Below are positions 53,127 through 63,684 of a stretch of 64,000 bases of DNA, piece after piece. Under the pieces are notes generated by a model, which was not told the DNA's origin, did not search any database, and saw only the letters and a list, made by a program, of their open reading frames with translations. Source of the DNA: Sacculina carcini (taxonomy: Eukaryota > Arthropoda > Thecostraca > Sacculinidae). Position 1 is the stretch's first letter; the number at the start of each line of letters is the position of its first letter. The position numbers were made by a program, and so were the translations under genes. The stretch lies in NCBI GenBank assembly GCA_916048095.2, contig OU696571.1:7696001-7760000 (forward strand), in the 5' to 3' direction.

Positions 53127-53420
53127 TTATGTTAGTTTTTTATATATGTTTTTATATATGGTGAGTTTTTGAGGGATAAAAATCGGATATTCAAATACAG
53201 ACTTACACATGCGCGTCGATATATTAAATATTCTTTCGGAATTCGTTCGAATATATGGCGCATATTTCACCGTCACTTTGAATTTCACTACGTCAATCCA
53301 CGCATTTCTCCGGTCGTTTTTACTACTGTATTTATCTTTAGATGAATCCCACAATTCAGTATGTTTTTTTATTTGGAGAATAATCTCCTCCGTGTTTTTT
53401 TTTCTACTATATTTGCACAA
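53127..53420 (-). pseudogene. Harbinger-encoded MADF-domain protein, fragment
   Basis: The minus-strand product contains ILQIKKHTELWDSSKDKYSS followed by KNDRRNAWIDVVKF, the start of a MADF (Myb/SANT-like) DNA-binding domain: helix with ELWD, basic linker, then W in the second helix. Harbinger transposons carry such a second gene, whose product brings the transposase to DNA. Only about 97 codons remain and the C-terminal part is not recognisable. Confidence 0.65.
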
Positions 53421-53821
53421 TTCACCTTCTCCATATCAGTCTTTCAACGCACACCGGCTCTATACTGCACACAACCCCCGACTACAAATGAATGAACACT
53501 GACAAACATGGTTGATCATACAGTTGACGCAACTCAGTGTCCTAGTGTGAAAGGCTCCATATGAAACAATGCTCCACAAGCAGTTGCGGCAACTGATAGT
53601 TGCCTCAACAAGTTGTGCGAATGATCAACTGACGAGCTCAGTTGCCGCAACTTGGAACTGCAGTTGCCCAGTATTAAAGGCTCCATTGATAAATATAGCG
53701 GGCAACTAGTTGCTTAGTGTGAAAGGGGCCTAAGGTTAATGGCATGACACGTGTAACTACTGACCGTACAGTGGTTGGCATGGTACATGTAACTATATAA
53801 ATAATAATAATTTATAAAGAA

Positions 53822-53862
53822 TTATATAATTGATGATATATATATATATAATAATATATAAT

Positions 53863-53909
<47 letters not shown>

Positions 53910-53935
53910 TATATATATATAGATATATATATATT
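53822..53935. repeat. (TA)n microsatellite
   Basis: TA repeats with GATATA interruptions at the junction of the truncated Penelope-like 5' end; repeated at 56840-56938. Confidence 0.9.
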
Positions 53936-53936
53936 C

Positions 53937-54091
53937 TCATTCAGACAAACGAGATTAAACTTGATTGCCGCTTTGCAGTTTTCAATCTTCTTCTTCGTCG
54001 TCTCGATCGCTCGTGCGAGTTTTTGATGATCGCTGTTGAGCTTGTGCAGTAATTCGTCGATGTGTAACGTTTCGGAGCAGCCGGTCTCCAT
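53937..54091 (-). pseudogene. Penelope-like element 5' coding fragment (start of a tandem copy)
   Basis: Minus strand, METGCSETLHIDELLHKLNS followed by DHQKLARA and ending LNEN, then (TA)n. This is the true N-terminus of the Penelope-like protein, absent from the long copies, and it lies downstream of the GIY-YIG end of the copy at 54265. Such an arrangement (3' end of one copy joined to the 5' part of another) is typical of Penelope-like pseudo-LTRs. The same fragment occurs at 56942-57096. Confidence 0.7.
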
Positions 54092-54264
54092 CCTCAGACA
54101 TTGTGGTCAACTAAATGCCGTTTGTTTGTTGTCGATTGTGTGTTTATATAGGACGTCAATTGTATGCGTTATTTTCACGCCTCGTGTATGCGCGCGGTGT
54201 GCGAAATTCGCACCTATGGTCGATGACACCTATGACTCACGCTACTGCGCGCCGTTTGTGGCAC

Positions 54265-56678
54265 CTAGCGCATGGGCGCGTCCAGCTCACTGTTTGATGG
54301 GGGTCTTTGGGTGGGGAGAACACCATTTTCCTCCAATTGCACGTTGATTTTTGGCCGCATTGTTGTTATGTAAATCGCTTCCAAAAGTTTCAAGCGCCTG
54401 TTGTCCGTTTCGTGCGCCAATATATCTGTTCTTGCCACTATTTCTTCTCGACTTATCTTTGTGTTATGCGCCGATGCATTGTGTTTTTTGATAGCGCCGT
54501 TGCTGAGATGGCAGGTCAAACGGCGCGACAGCGTTGTTGTTGTCATCCCGATGTAGGAATGAGGTCCGCACCCCTCATCGTTTTCACAGGTGTACCGGTA
54601 GACAACATGATGTCGCTGCAGCTTGTCTGGCCTGTCATTGTATGCTTTGTTGCGCAATATCAGACTTGATGTTTTTTGTGAACGATAATAAATTATCAAT
54701 TTCACCTTTTTTATGTTTCAGTGGGTCTCACATTCTTCTCAACAATCTCCTTCATGACGCGTTCGTCGACTTTGTGCGCAGAAGACATAACATTTATGTA
54801 GTATAAAGTAATATGCTGTTGTGCGTCGCTTAAACAGCTGCTCTCGAAATGCTTGTTCAGCGCTGCAGCAATCACGTCTGAAATTTGCTCGTTCGGATAG
54901 CCGTTGTTGAGCAGCACCTGTGTGACACGCTCGAGCTCTTTGTGGGTTGAAGCCCAGCTTGAGCAGTGTGTCAGTGCCCAACGGATGTATGCGCTGATTG
55001 TGGATCGCAGATATCTTGTTGGACATTCACTGATGCCATTCAGACACAGTCCCAGATTTGTCGGCTTGGTGTATACGTTTGCGCTAAGCTCTCCGCTATT
55101 CAGCTGTACTAGCACATCGAGAAATGCCAGCCGACCGTCGAGTGCGTTCTCGTGTGTGAATTTTAGTGACGTTTTTTCTTCGAAAGCACGCTTGAGAGTG
55201 TCAATTTCGTCAGATGACTTCACTCGGATGAAGATGTCGTCGATGTATCGGCAGTAGGTCGCTGGTTTGTTGGACGAGTGCACTTTAGTTTCAGCGGAAC
55301 CCATAAAGAAGTTTGCGAACAAAACGCCGAGCGGGCTGCCCATAGCCACTCCGTCAATCTGTTGGTATAATTGGCCGCTTGGACAAGTGAATGGGGCCTC
55401 TTTCGTGCATATACTCAGCAGTGCACGCAAAACATCCTCTATCACCTTCAAAGGTGTTGTATCTTCACAGCGGTACACACGATCCATTATAAGGTCGATG
55501 GTCTTGTCGACAGGCACGTTGGTGAACAAGTTTTCAACATCCAAAGATGCAATTAAATCACCGTCATCTAAGTCTTGCGCGCGCAGCAATTCCAGAAAGT
55601 CGTGTGCACTGCTGATGCTGATGCTGTGCATACTGCTGCAAAATTGCGTTCAGGCGCTTCGCCAAGTTGTACGTCACCGTGGGAATCTGTGAAATGATGG
55701 GCCTCAATGGGTTGCCGTCTTTGTACGTTTTCACATTGCCGTACATATAGCCTGGCGAGTATTCACCTGCAATCCTTGAAAGTTTGTGCGTGTCGTCGCC
55801 GTTGTTGAACTCTTCTATCAATTTGTTCAGTCTTTTTTTTATCGCCTCCGTCGGGCTCCGGCGAATTTTATCGAATTTGCTGCTGTCGCTGAGTATAGCG
55901 TTTATTTTGTCGAGATACTCGCTTTTGTTGAGCACCACAAATGAAGCGCTTTTGTCGGCTCGACGAATCGCTATTTTGTCGTTGTTGCGTAGCTCTTTGG
56001 CTGCTTGTTTGAGTCTGTTGTTCATTAGTTTGCTCTGAAATGAGCCTCTCGATTTGCTTGATTCGGCTAGAAGCAATGGCTGAAGCTCGCTTGTTGTTTT
56101 GACTTTTCCTTTGCGTTCAAATTGCTGAATGTCATCAGGTAGGACTTCGATTTCTAGCCGCTTCTGATGATCTTTTGGTTTTGACATATAGTGGCAGTTC
56201 AGTCCCATGTTGAGTAGCTCGGTCTGATCGGTTGAGAGATGTTCATCAGACAAGTTGATAAATCCTTCTCGCAAATGGGGCAACTTGATTCGACCGCCGT
56301 TTAGTCGGATGAGCTTCTTCTGTATTTTCGACAGGGCTCCCTGACTGTGTTGCTTGATGAGCACGTCTTGCTTATTTTCTATGACACGTTTGAGCTCACC
56401 TGAAATGTCCAGTTCAGTCCAAATATTATGCAGCCTGGCAAGTTCACTCTTCAAATCCTGCAGAGTGCTTTGCTTTTTCTCCAGCTGCTGCTTGACCAGT
56501 TCCATCCGGAAGCGGCGCGTGCTGTCAGCATTTTTGGCTGTCTCGTCGTGCAGTTTGATATTGGTGTAGCCTGGAAGAATATTCTCATTCAGACAAACGA
56601 GATTAAACTGGATTGCCGCTTTGCAGTTTTCAATCTTCTTCTTCGTCGTCTCGATCGCTCGTGCGAGTTTTTGATGAT
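54265..56678 (-). pseudogene. Penelope-like element copy 1: RT and GIY-YIG endonuclease, two frameshifts
   Basis: Three consecutive frames on the minus strand. 56678-55564: N-terminal region (coiled, KKKIENCKAAI; GINLSDEHLS-like; ADKSASFVVLNKSEYLDKI; GNVKTYKDGNPLRPIISQI, an RT motif). 55631-54711: RT core (LIASLDVENLFTNVPVDKTI, IDGVAMGSPLGVLFANFFMG, TYCRYIDDIFIRVKS). 54705-54265: RT tail and GIY-YIG nuclease (SLILRNKAYN, GPHSYIGMTTTTLSRRLTCH, LKLLEAIYITTMRPKIN). Frameshifts near 55600 and 54710 break the frame, and the first ~20 codons are missing. Domain order is that of Penelope-like elements with endonuclease. Confidence 0.88.
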
Positions 56679-56869
56679 ACATTGATAAATACAGTGGGCA
56701 ACTAGTTGACACAACTAGTTGCTTATTGTGAAAGGCCTAAGGTTAATGGCATGACACGTGTAACTAATGACCGTACAGTGGTTGGCATGGTACATGTAAC
56801 TATATAAATAATAATAATTAATAAAGATTTATATAATTGATGATATATATATATATAATAATATATAAT

Positions 56870-56928
<59 letters not shown>

Positions 56929-56941
56929 TATATATATATTC

Positions 56942-57096
56942 TCATTCAGACAAACGAGATTAAACTTGATTGCCGCTTTGCAGTTTTCAATCTTCTTCTT
57001 CGTCGTCTCGATCGCTCGTGCGAGTTTTTGATGATCGCTGTTGAGCTTGTGCAGTAATTCGTCGATGTGTAACGTTTCGGAGCAGCCGGTCTCCAT
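56942..57096 (-). pseudogene. Penelope-like element 5' coding fragment (second unit)
   Basis: Same as 53937-54091, offset 3005 bp. It ends at LNEN before (TA)n and lies between the GIY-YIG end of copy 2 and the flank of copy 1. Confidence 0.7.
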
Positions 57097-57269
57097 CCTC
57101 AGACATTGTGGTCAACTAAATGCCGTTTGTTTGTTGTCGATTGTGTGTTTATATAGGACGTCAATTGTATGCGTTATTTTCACGCCTCGTGTATGCGCGC
57201 GGTGTGCGAAATTCGCACCTATGGTCGATGACACCTATGGCTCACGCTACTGCGCGCCGTTTGTGGCAC

Positions 57270-59683
57270 CTAGCGCATGGGCGCGTCCAGCTCACTGTTT
57301 GATGGGGGTCTTTGGGTGGGGAGAACACCATTTTCCTCCAATTGCACGTTGATTTTTGGCCGCATTGTTGTTATGTAAATCGCTTCCAAAAGTTTCAAGC
57401 GCCTGTTGTCCGTTTCGTGCGCCAATATATCTGTTCTTGCCACTATTTCTTCTCGACTTATCTTTGTGTTATGCGCCGATGCATTGTGTTTTTTGATAGC
57501 GCCGTTGCTGAGATGGCAGGTCAAACGGCGCGACAGCGTTGTTGTTGTCATCCCGATGTAGGAATGAGGTCCGCACCCCTCATCGTTTTCACAGGTGTAC
57601 CGGTAGACAACATGATGTCGCTGCAGCTTGTCTGGCCTGTCATTGTATGCTTTGTTGCGCAATATCAGACTTGATGTTTTTTGTGAACGATAATAAATTA
57701 TCAATTTCACCTTTTTTATGTTTCAGTGGGTCTCACATTCTTCTCAACAATCTCCTTCATGACGCGTTCGTCGACTTTGTGCGCAGAAGACATAACATTT
57801 ATGTAGTATAAAGTAATATGCTGTTGTGCGTCGCTTAAACAGCTGCTCTCGAAATGCTTGTTCAGCGCTGCAGCAATCACGTCTGAAATTTGCTCGTTCG
57901 GATAGCCGTTGTTGAGCAGCACCTGTGTGACACGCTCGAGCTCTTTGTGGGTTGAAGCCCAGCTTGAGCAGTGTGTCAGTGCCCAACGGATGTATGCGCT
58001 GATTGTGGATCGCAGATATCTTGTTGGACATTCACTGATGCCATTCAGACACAGTCCCAGATTTGTCGGCTTGGTGTATACGTTTGCGCTAAGCTCTCCG
58101 CTATTCAGCTGTACTAGCACATCGAGAAATGCCAGCCGACCGTCGAGTGCGTTCTCGTGTGTGAATTTTAGTGACGTTTTTTCTTCGAAAGCACGCTTGA
58201 GAGTGTCAATTTCGTCAGATGACTTCACTCGGATGAAGATGTCGTCGATGTATCGGCAGTAGGTCGCTGGTTTGTTGGACGAGTGCACTTTAGTTTCAGC
58301 GGAACCCATAAAGAAGTTTGCGAACAAAACGCCGAGCGGGCTGCCCATAGCCACTCCGTCAATCTGTTGGTATAATTGGCCGCTTGGACAAGTGAATGGG
58401 GCCTCTTTCGTGCATATACTCAGCAGTGCACGCAAAACATCCTCTATCACCTTCAAAGGTGTTGTATCTTCACAGCGGTACACACGATCCATTATAAGGT
58501 CGATGGTCTTGTCGACAGGCACGTTGGTGAACAAGTTTTCAACATCCAAAGATGCAATTAAATCACCGTCATCTAAGTCTTGCGCGCGCAGCAATTCCAG
58601 AAAGTCGTGTGCACTGCTGATGCTGATGCTGTGCATACTGCTGCAAAATTGCGTTCAGGCGCTTCGCCAAGTTGTACGTCACCGTGGGAATCTGTGAAAT
58701 GATGGGCCTCAATGGGTTGCCGTCTTTGTACGTTTTCACATTGCCGTACATATAGCCTGGCGAGTATTCACCTGCAATCCTTGAAAGTTTGTGCGTGTCG
58801 TCGCCGTTGTTGAACTCTTCTATCAATTTGTTCAGTCTTTTTTTTATCGCCTCCGTCGGGCTCCGGCGAATTTTATCGAATTTGCTGCTGTCGCTGAGTA
58901 TAGCGTTTATTTTGTCGAGATACTCGCTTTTGTTGAGCACCACAAATGAAGCGCTTTTGTCGGCTCGACGAATCGCTATTTTGTCGTTGTTGCGTAGCTC
59001 TTTGGCTGCTTGTTTGAGTCTGTTGTTCATTAGTTTGCTCTGAAATGAGCCTCTCGATTTGCTTGATTCGGCTAGAAGCAATGGCTGAAGCTCGCTTGTT
59101 GTTTTGACTTTTCCTTTGCGTTCAAATTGCTGAATGTCATCAGGTAGGACTTCGATTTCTAGCCGCTTCTGATGATCTTTTGGTTTTGACATATAGTGGC
59201 AGTTCAGTCCCATGTTGAGTAGCTCGGTCTGATCGGTTGAGAGATGTTCATCAGACAAGTTGATAAATCCTTCTCGCAAATGGGGCAACTTGATTCGACC
59301 GCCGTTTAGTCGGATGAGCTTCTTCTGTATTTTCGACAGGGCTCCCTGACTGTGTTGCTTGATGAGCACGTCTTGCTTATTTTCTATGACACGTTTGAGC
59401 TCACCTGAAATGTCCAGTTCAGTCCAAATATTATGCAGCCTGGCAAGTTCACTCTTCAAATCCTGCAGAGTGCTTTGCTTTTTCTCCAGCTGCTGCTTGA
59501 CCAGTTCCATCCGGAAGCGGCGCGTGCTGTCAGCATTTTTGGCTGTCTCGTCGTGCAGTTTGATATTGGTGTAGCCTGGAAGAATATTCTCATTCAGACA
59601 AACGAGATTAAACTGGATTGCCGCTTTGCAGTTTTCAATCTTCTTCTTCGTCGTCTCGATCGCTCGTGCGAGTTTTTGATGAT
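57270..59683 (-). pseudogene. Penelope-like element copy 2: RT and GIY-YIG endonuclease, same two frameshifts
   Basis: Frames 59683-58569, 58636-57716 and 57710-57270 duplicate copy 1 exactly in the translated segments, including both frameshifts and the missing N-terminus. The lesions therefore predate the tandem duplication, and the second copy arose by DNA duplication, not by a new retrotransposition. RT catalytic strand RYIDDIFI and the GIY-YIG core SYIGMTTTTLSRRL are present. Confidence 0.88.
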
Positions 59684-59844
59684 ACATTGATAAATACAGT
59701 GGGCAACTAGTTGACACAACTAGTTGCTTAGTGTGAAAGGCCTAAGGTTAATGGCATGACACGTGTAACTAATGACCGTACAGTGGTTGGCATGGTACAT
59801 GTAACTATATAAATAATAATAATTAATAAAGATTTATATAATTG

Positions 59845-59845
59845 A

Positions 59846-59903
<58 letters not shown>
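59845..59903. repeat. (TA)n microsatellite
   Basis: Uninterrupted TA repeats ending the third partial duplication unit. Confidence 0.9.
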
Positions 59904-59907
<4 letters not shown>

Positions 59908-59950
59908 ATAAGATGAAGTTGAACTTCTTCAGACACAATATTTATTTTTG

Positions 59951-59986
<36 letters not shown>

Positions 59987-60020
59987 TGTGTCTGAAGAAG
60001 TTCAACTTCATCTTATATCA
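59904..60020. repeat. Perfect 40 bp inverted repeat with poly(A) spacer
   Basis: Left arm 59904-59943 (TGATATAAGATGAAGTTGAA...) and right arm 59981-60020 are exact reverse complements around a spacer that is nearly all A (~31). The arms themselves contain TGAAGTTGAACTTCTTCA, a near-palindrome. Flanked by (TA)n on the left. Confidence 0.85.
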
Positions 60021-60061
60021 TTTATCCACCAGACACGTGAGTACATCATACATTTTGGATC

Positions 60062-60066
<5 letters not shown>

Positions 60067-60096
<30 letters not shown>

Positions 60097-60159
60097 GAGT
60101 GGCAGCTGATAGAATATGGACCAAGAAGGGTGGGACAGACAGACAGACACACAGACAGA

Positions 60160-60238
<79 letters not shown>
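60067..60238. repeat. (TA)n arrays with CAGACAGA-rich linker
   Basis: TA repeats at 60067-60095 and 60163-60238, separated by GTGGGACAGACAGACAGACACACAG. The linker recurs inverted, with changes, at about 60440-60530. Confidence 0.85.
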
Positions 60239-60243
<5 letters not shown>

Positions 60244-60892
60244 GAAAAAAGTATAGAAAATCGGACGCGTGAAGTTTAAATAAAATTTTGAATGTAGATT
60301 GAATTTTTTTCCATTTTACATGTTTTATATTCAATTTTTGGGTATAAATTATAGTTCGTTGAGTAGAACAGGAAATTTTCTACACAGTGGTATAATTTTC
60401 TACACAGTGGTATTATTCACTGTATATATATATATAAGAGAACCTCTGTGTGTCTGTGTGTGTGTGTGTGTGTGTCTTTGTGTTCCACCATCCTTTGTCC
60501 ATTTTCTATCAGCTAATACTCGGCCACCACTTGGCGTACCCGCTAACAATATATACCATCACGTTGGAAATTTTCTTGTCTACACTTTAGATTAAATTTT
60601 AAATTTCAAAAATGAAACCAAAAAAAGTTATAGCGGTGAAAAGACAAAATGAAACCTGAAAAATGCGAAAATTTTGGTCAATTTTCTGAAGACTACTCCT
60701 CCTAAACCATCAATGGTACAACTATACAAATTATACCACTGTGTAGAAAATTTCCTGTTCTACTCAACGAACTATAATTTATACCCAAAAATTGAATATA
60801 AAACATGTAAAATGGAAAAAAATTCAATATACATTCAAAATTTTATTTAAACTTCACGCGTCCGATTTTCTATACTTTTTTTCTCTATTTCT
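60239..60892. repeat. ~165 bp inverted repeat, satellite-related
   Basis: The left arm (about 60239-60405: GAGAAAAAAGTATAGAAAATCGG ... TTTTCTACACAGTGGTATAATTT) recurs as near-exact reverse complement at about 60725-60890. The arms resemble the satellite monomers to the right (TATAATTTATACCC, GTGTAAAAT), so the array changes orientation here. Confidence 0.8.
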
Positions 60893-60959
60893 CAAAAACT
60901 AATTATCACACATCTAAATAAATAATACCATCATGCTGGAAATTTTGTTTGCTACAACA

Positions 60960-62470
60960 CGGTATAATTTTTAATTTTCCAAAGTGTATTAAAAAAGTTA
61001 CGGCGGTGTGAAGTGTAAATGACAAAGTCAAAAAGGCAAAATTGGCACACAAAAACGTGAATATTTTGGTCAATATTCCGCTATTTATTCCTCATAAACC
61101 AGCAATGGTGCAGCTATAAAAATTATACTATTGTGTAGATAATTTTGTTTTCTAAAAGTTATAATTTATACCCACAAATGATAAAAAAAACGTGTAAAAT
61201 TGGCAAAATTCTCAAATACATCCAAAATTACACTTGAACACCGGGTGACTCAAATTAATTCATTTTTCTACTATTTCTCAGCAACTATTTGTTATATATG
61301 AAAAAATAAATTATACCATCGTGCTAGAAATCTTGTTTTCTACAATACGGTAAAATTTGTAATTTTCCAAAGTGTATCTGAAGGAAGTTACGGCGGTGTA
61401 AAGTCAAAAGGACATATTGCCAATTTGACAGCTATTATGCGCACTTGCGATTACACAGGAATATACTACTGTGTAGATAATTTTGTGTTCTACAAGATAA
61501 GCTATAATTTATACCCAAAAATGATACAAAAACGTGTAAAATTGGCAAAATTCTCAAATACATCCAAAATTACACTTGAACACCGGGTGACTAAAATTAA
61601 TTCATTTTTCTACGTATTTCTCAGGAACTATTTGTCACACATTATAATAAATTAAACCATCGTGCTAGAAATTTTGTTTTCTACAATACGGTATAATTTT
61701 TTATTTTCCAAAGTGTATCCGAAGGAAGTTACGGCGGTGTAAATTAAATAGGAAATATTGCCAATTTGACAGCTATTATGCGCACTTGCGATTACACAGG
61801 AATATACTACTGTGTAGATAATTTGGTGTTCTACAAGATAAGCTATAATTTATAACCACAAATGATACAAAAAACGTGTAAAATTGGCAAAATTCTCAAA
61901 TACATCCAAAATTACACTTGAACACCGGGCGACTAAAATTAATTCATTTTTCTACTATTTCTCAATAACTATTTGTTATACATGAAAATAAATTATACCA
62001 TCGTGCTAGAAATTTTGTTTCCTACAATACGGTATAATTTGTAATTTTCCAAAGTATATCTGAAGGAAGTTACGGCGGTGTAAAGTCAAAAGGACATATT
62101 GTCAATTTGACAGCTATTATGCGCACTTACGATTACACAGGAATATACTACTGTGTAGATAATTTTGTGTTCTACAAGATAAGCTATAATTTATACCCAC
62201 GAACGATACAAAAAAACGTGTAAAATTGGCAAAATTCTCAAATACATCCAAAATTACACTTGAACACCGGGCGACTAAAATTAATTCACTTTTCTACTAT
62301 TTCTCAGTAACTATTTGTTACACATAACAATAAATTATACCATAGTGCTAGAAATCTTGTTTTCTACAACACGGTATAATTTGTAATTTTCCAAAGTATA
62401 TCTGAAGGAAGTTACGGCGGTGTAAAGTCAAAAGCACATATTACCAATTTGACAGCTATTATGCGCACTT
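60960..62470. repeat. Satellite array, ~341 bp period
   Basis: TTACGGCGGTGT recurs near 61001, 61391, 61732, 62073 and 62415, spacing 390, 341, 341 and 342 bp. Shared words include GACAGCTATTATGCGCACTT, TACTGTGTAGATAATTT, ATTACACTTGAACACCGGG and CATCGTGCTAGAAAT. The last unit ends in short duplications of AGCTATTATGCGCACTT (62451-62520). No coding potential. Confidence 0.85.
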
Positions 62471-62519
62471 AGCTATTATGCGCACTTAGCACACAGCTAT
62501 CTTGCGCAGCTATTATGCG

Positions 62520-63418
62520 ATTACACAGGAATATACACCGATTAAATTTCACTGAAGCCCAATCACAATTAAGAATGTACATATTAGCTCCAAGCATGGA
62601 TGGTGTGGTTTTATTGGGTACAGTTTAATTAATGCTACACTATACTGAATAGAAAGGCTTTATCGTCCTCAATATTTACACATGAATTGTTCCGCCCGAC
62701 GGCGGGTAAAATACTACTGGGAACAAAGTTAACTACTGAATTTTACTGAATAATTTAATTGGTTTAATTTCAAGTTGCATAAGCTTAAGTTGCATAAGGA
62801 TATGGGTTGTAATATCATGCAATGCCAACTATATGAATATGCTGTTTTAGCGGAAGCATTCATCTGGAATTATAGAGATGACAGAAGGTTTCATTGTTTT
62901 GATAGTGTTACACTTATGAATTACTACACACGAAGGATGGGTGTGAACTTGAGCAGTGTTGAGGAAAAAAACTTAGTCAATAATTAAAACAAGAATTTAC
63001 AAATTTATATTTTTCTATTGGATAAGCTTTTTGCTTTTTGATTCATTATATTCTATTTATAGTTTCGCACGACGGGCGGGTTTAAATACGAGGCAGTTCG
63101 AGGGAAAATATTTTGCCTCATCTAAAATAAAAACATTCACATTTAGACTTTTCTATTGGTTAAGACCTTTTATGGGCTTAATTTTTCTTTTATAATTTCT
63201 AATCATTTTTTATTAATTCAATATTCATTTTACTTTATTTATTGTTCTGCACAAAGGGCGGGTTTTAATGCTAGATGGTGATGTTGAGTTATAAATATAT
63301 TTTGAAAACATTATGATAAAAAATTAGTCATTTTTCATTGTTTTGTGTCAGAGTTGTGAATTATTCAGCACGACGGGCAGTTTTTAATAGGATTTTTTTG
63401 GGTTCACTCTTTTCTTTC
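62520..63418. other. AT-rich sequence with a recurring ACGGGCGGGTTTT motif
   Basis: No gene assigned; a 70-codon frame at 62775-62987 has no recognisable domain. A motif like GCACGACGGGCGGGTTTAAAT appears near 62689, 63065, 63246 and 63368, each followed by AT-rich sequence. Confidence 0.45.
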
Positions 63419-63483
63419 CAATATTCTCAATCCAAGTCCAGATGTTCCGATACGGACCATCTGGACTTGGATTGAAAATATTG
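63419..63483. repeat. 26 bp inverted repeat hairpin
   Basis: 63419-63444 (CAATATTCTCAATCCAAGTC...) pairs with 63458-63483 with one mismatch around a 13 nt loop. Confidence 0.8.
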
Positions 63484-63497
63484 TATATACTCGAAGG

Positions 63498-63684
63498 CAG
63501 TGACGGCGCCAGGACTTTTACGGTAGGGGACTGAGAGGGGCTAAGGAAAAAGATGCGGGGGCTTTGGGAAACATGAATAACTACTCTCCAAATGTTGATG
63601 GTCAGGAATTTTGGTGTGCTCAAGGGGGTTGGCATATTTTGAGGAATTTTAGTCCCTCCAAGTCCCCCCTTGGCACCGCCGCTG
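63498..63684. mobile_element. MITE-like element with hAT-type ends
   Basis: Begins CAGTGACGGCGCCAGGAC and ends TTGGCACCGCCGCTG, whose complement is CAGCGGCGGTGCCAA. The ends match at most positions and resemble hAT inverted repeats. The 187 bp interior is non-coding. The 8 bp flanks (CTCGAAGG / CGCGAAAT) do not match cleanly, so a target duplication is not confirmed. Confidence 0.5.

Larger units (their letters stand above)
50866..53730 (+). mobile_element. PIF/Harbinger DNA transposon, decayed, split by element zeta
   Basis: Terminal inverted repeats GGCACCTTTCACACTAGGCA... at 50866 and ...TTAGTGTGAAAGGGGCC ending 53730, flanked by TAA at 50863-50865 and 53731-53733, the three-base target size of this superfamily. 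Sub-terminal CAACTAGTTGC palindromes repeat near both ends. Inside are a transposase remnant on the plus strand (about 51250-53090) and a MADF-type protein on the minus strand (53127-53420), the two genes expected of Harbinger. Element zeta lies within the transposase. Confidence 0.85.
53688..59850. repeat. 3005 bp tandem duplication (two units plus a partial third) carrying Penelope-like elements
   Basis: Every landmark repeats with an offset of 3005 bp (54036 to 57041, 54711 to 57716, 55564 to 58569). Each unit contains a piece of the Harbinger right end (CAACTAGTTG...GTGAAAGG, CCTAAGGTTAATGG), a 100 bp flank, (TA)n and a Penelope-like body on the minus strand. A third flank begins at about 59693. 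Units differ at very few bases (for example 54232 versus 57237), so the duplication is recent. Confidence 0.85.

Noticed and set aside
54036-54347. Plus-strand frames of 90-141 codons across the Penelope-like units
   Set aside because: Shadows of the minus-strand RT/GIY-YIG coding sequence.
59986-60334. Ile-Tyr repeat frames
   Set aside because: Translation of (TA)n microsatellites.
62775-62987. 70-codon frame MHKLKLHKDMGCN...
   Set aside because: No domain, repeat or homologous copy seen; length is compatible with chance in AT-rich DNA.
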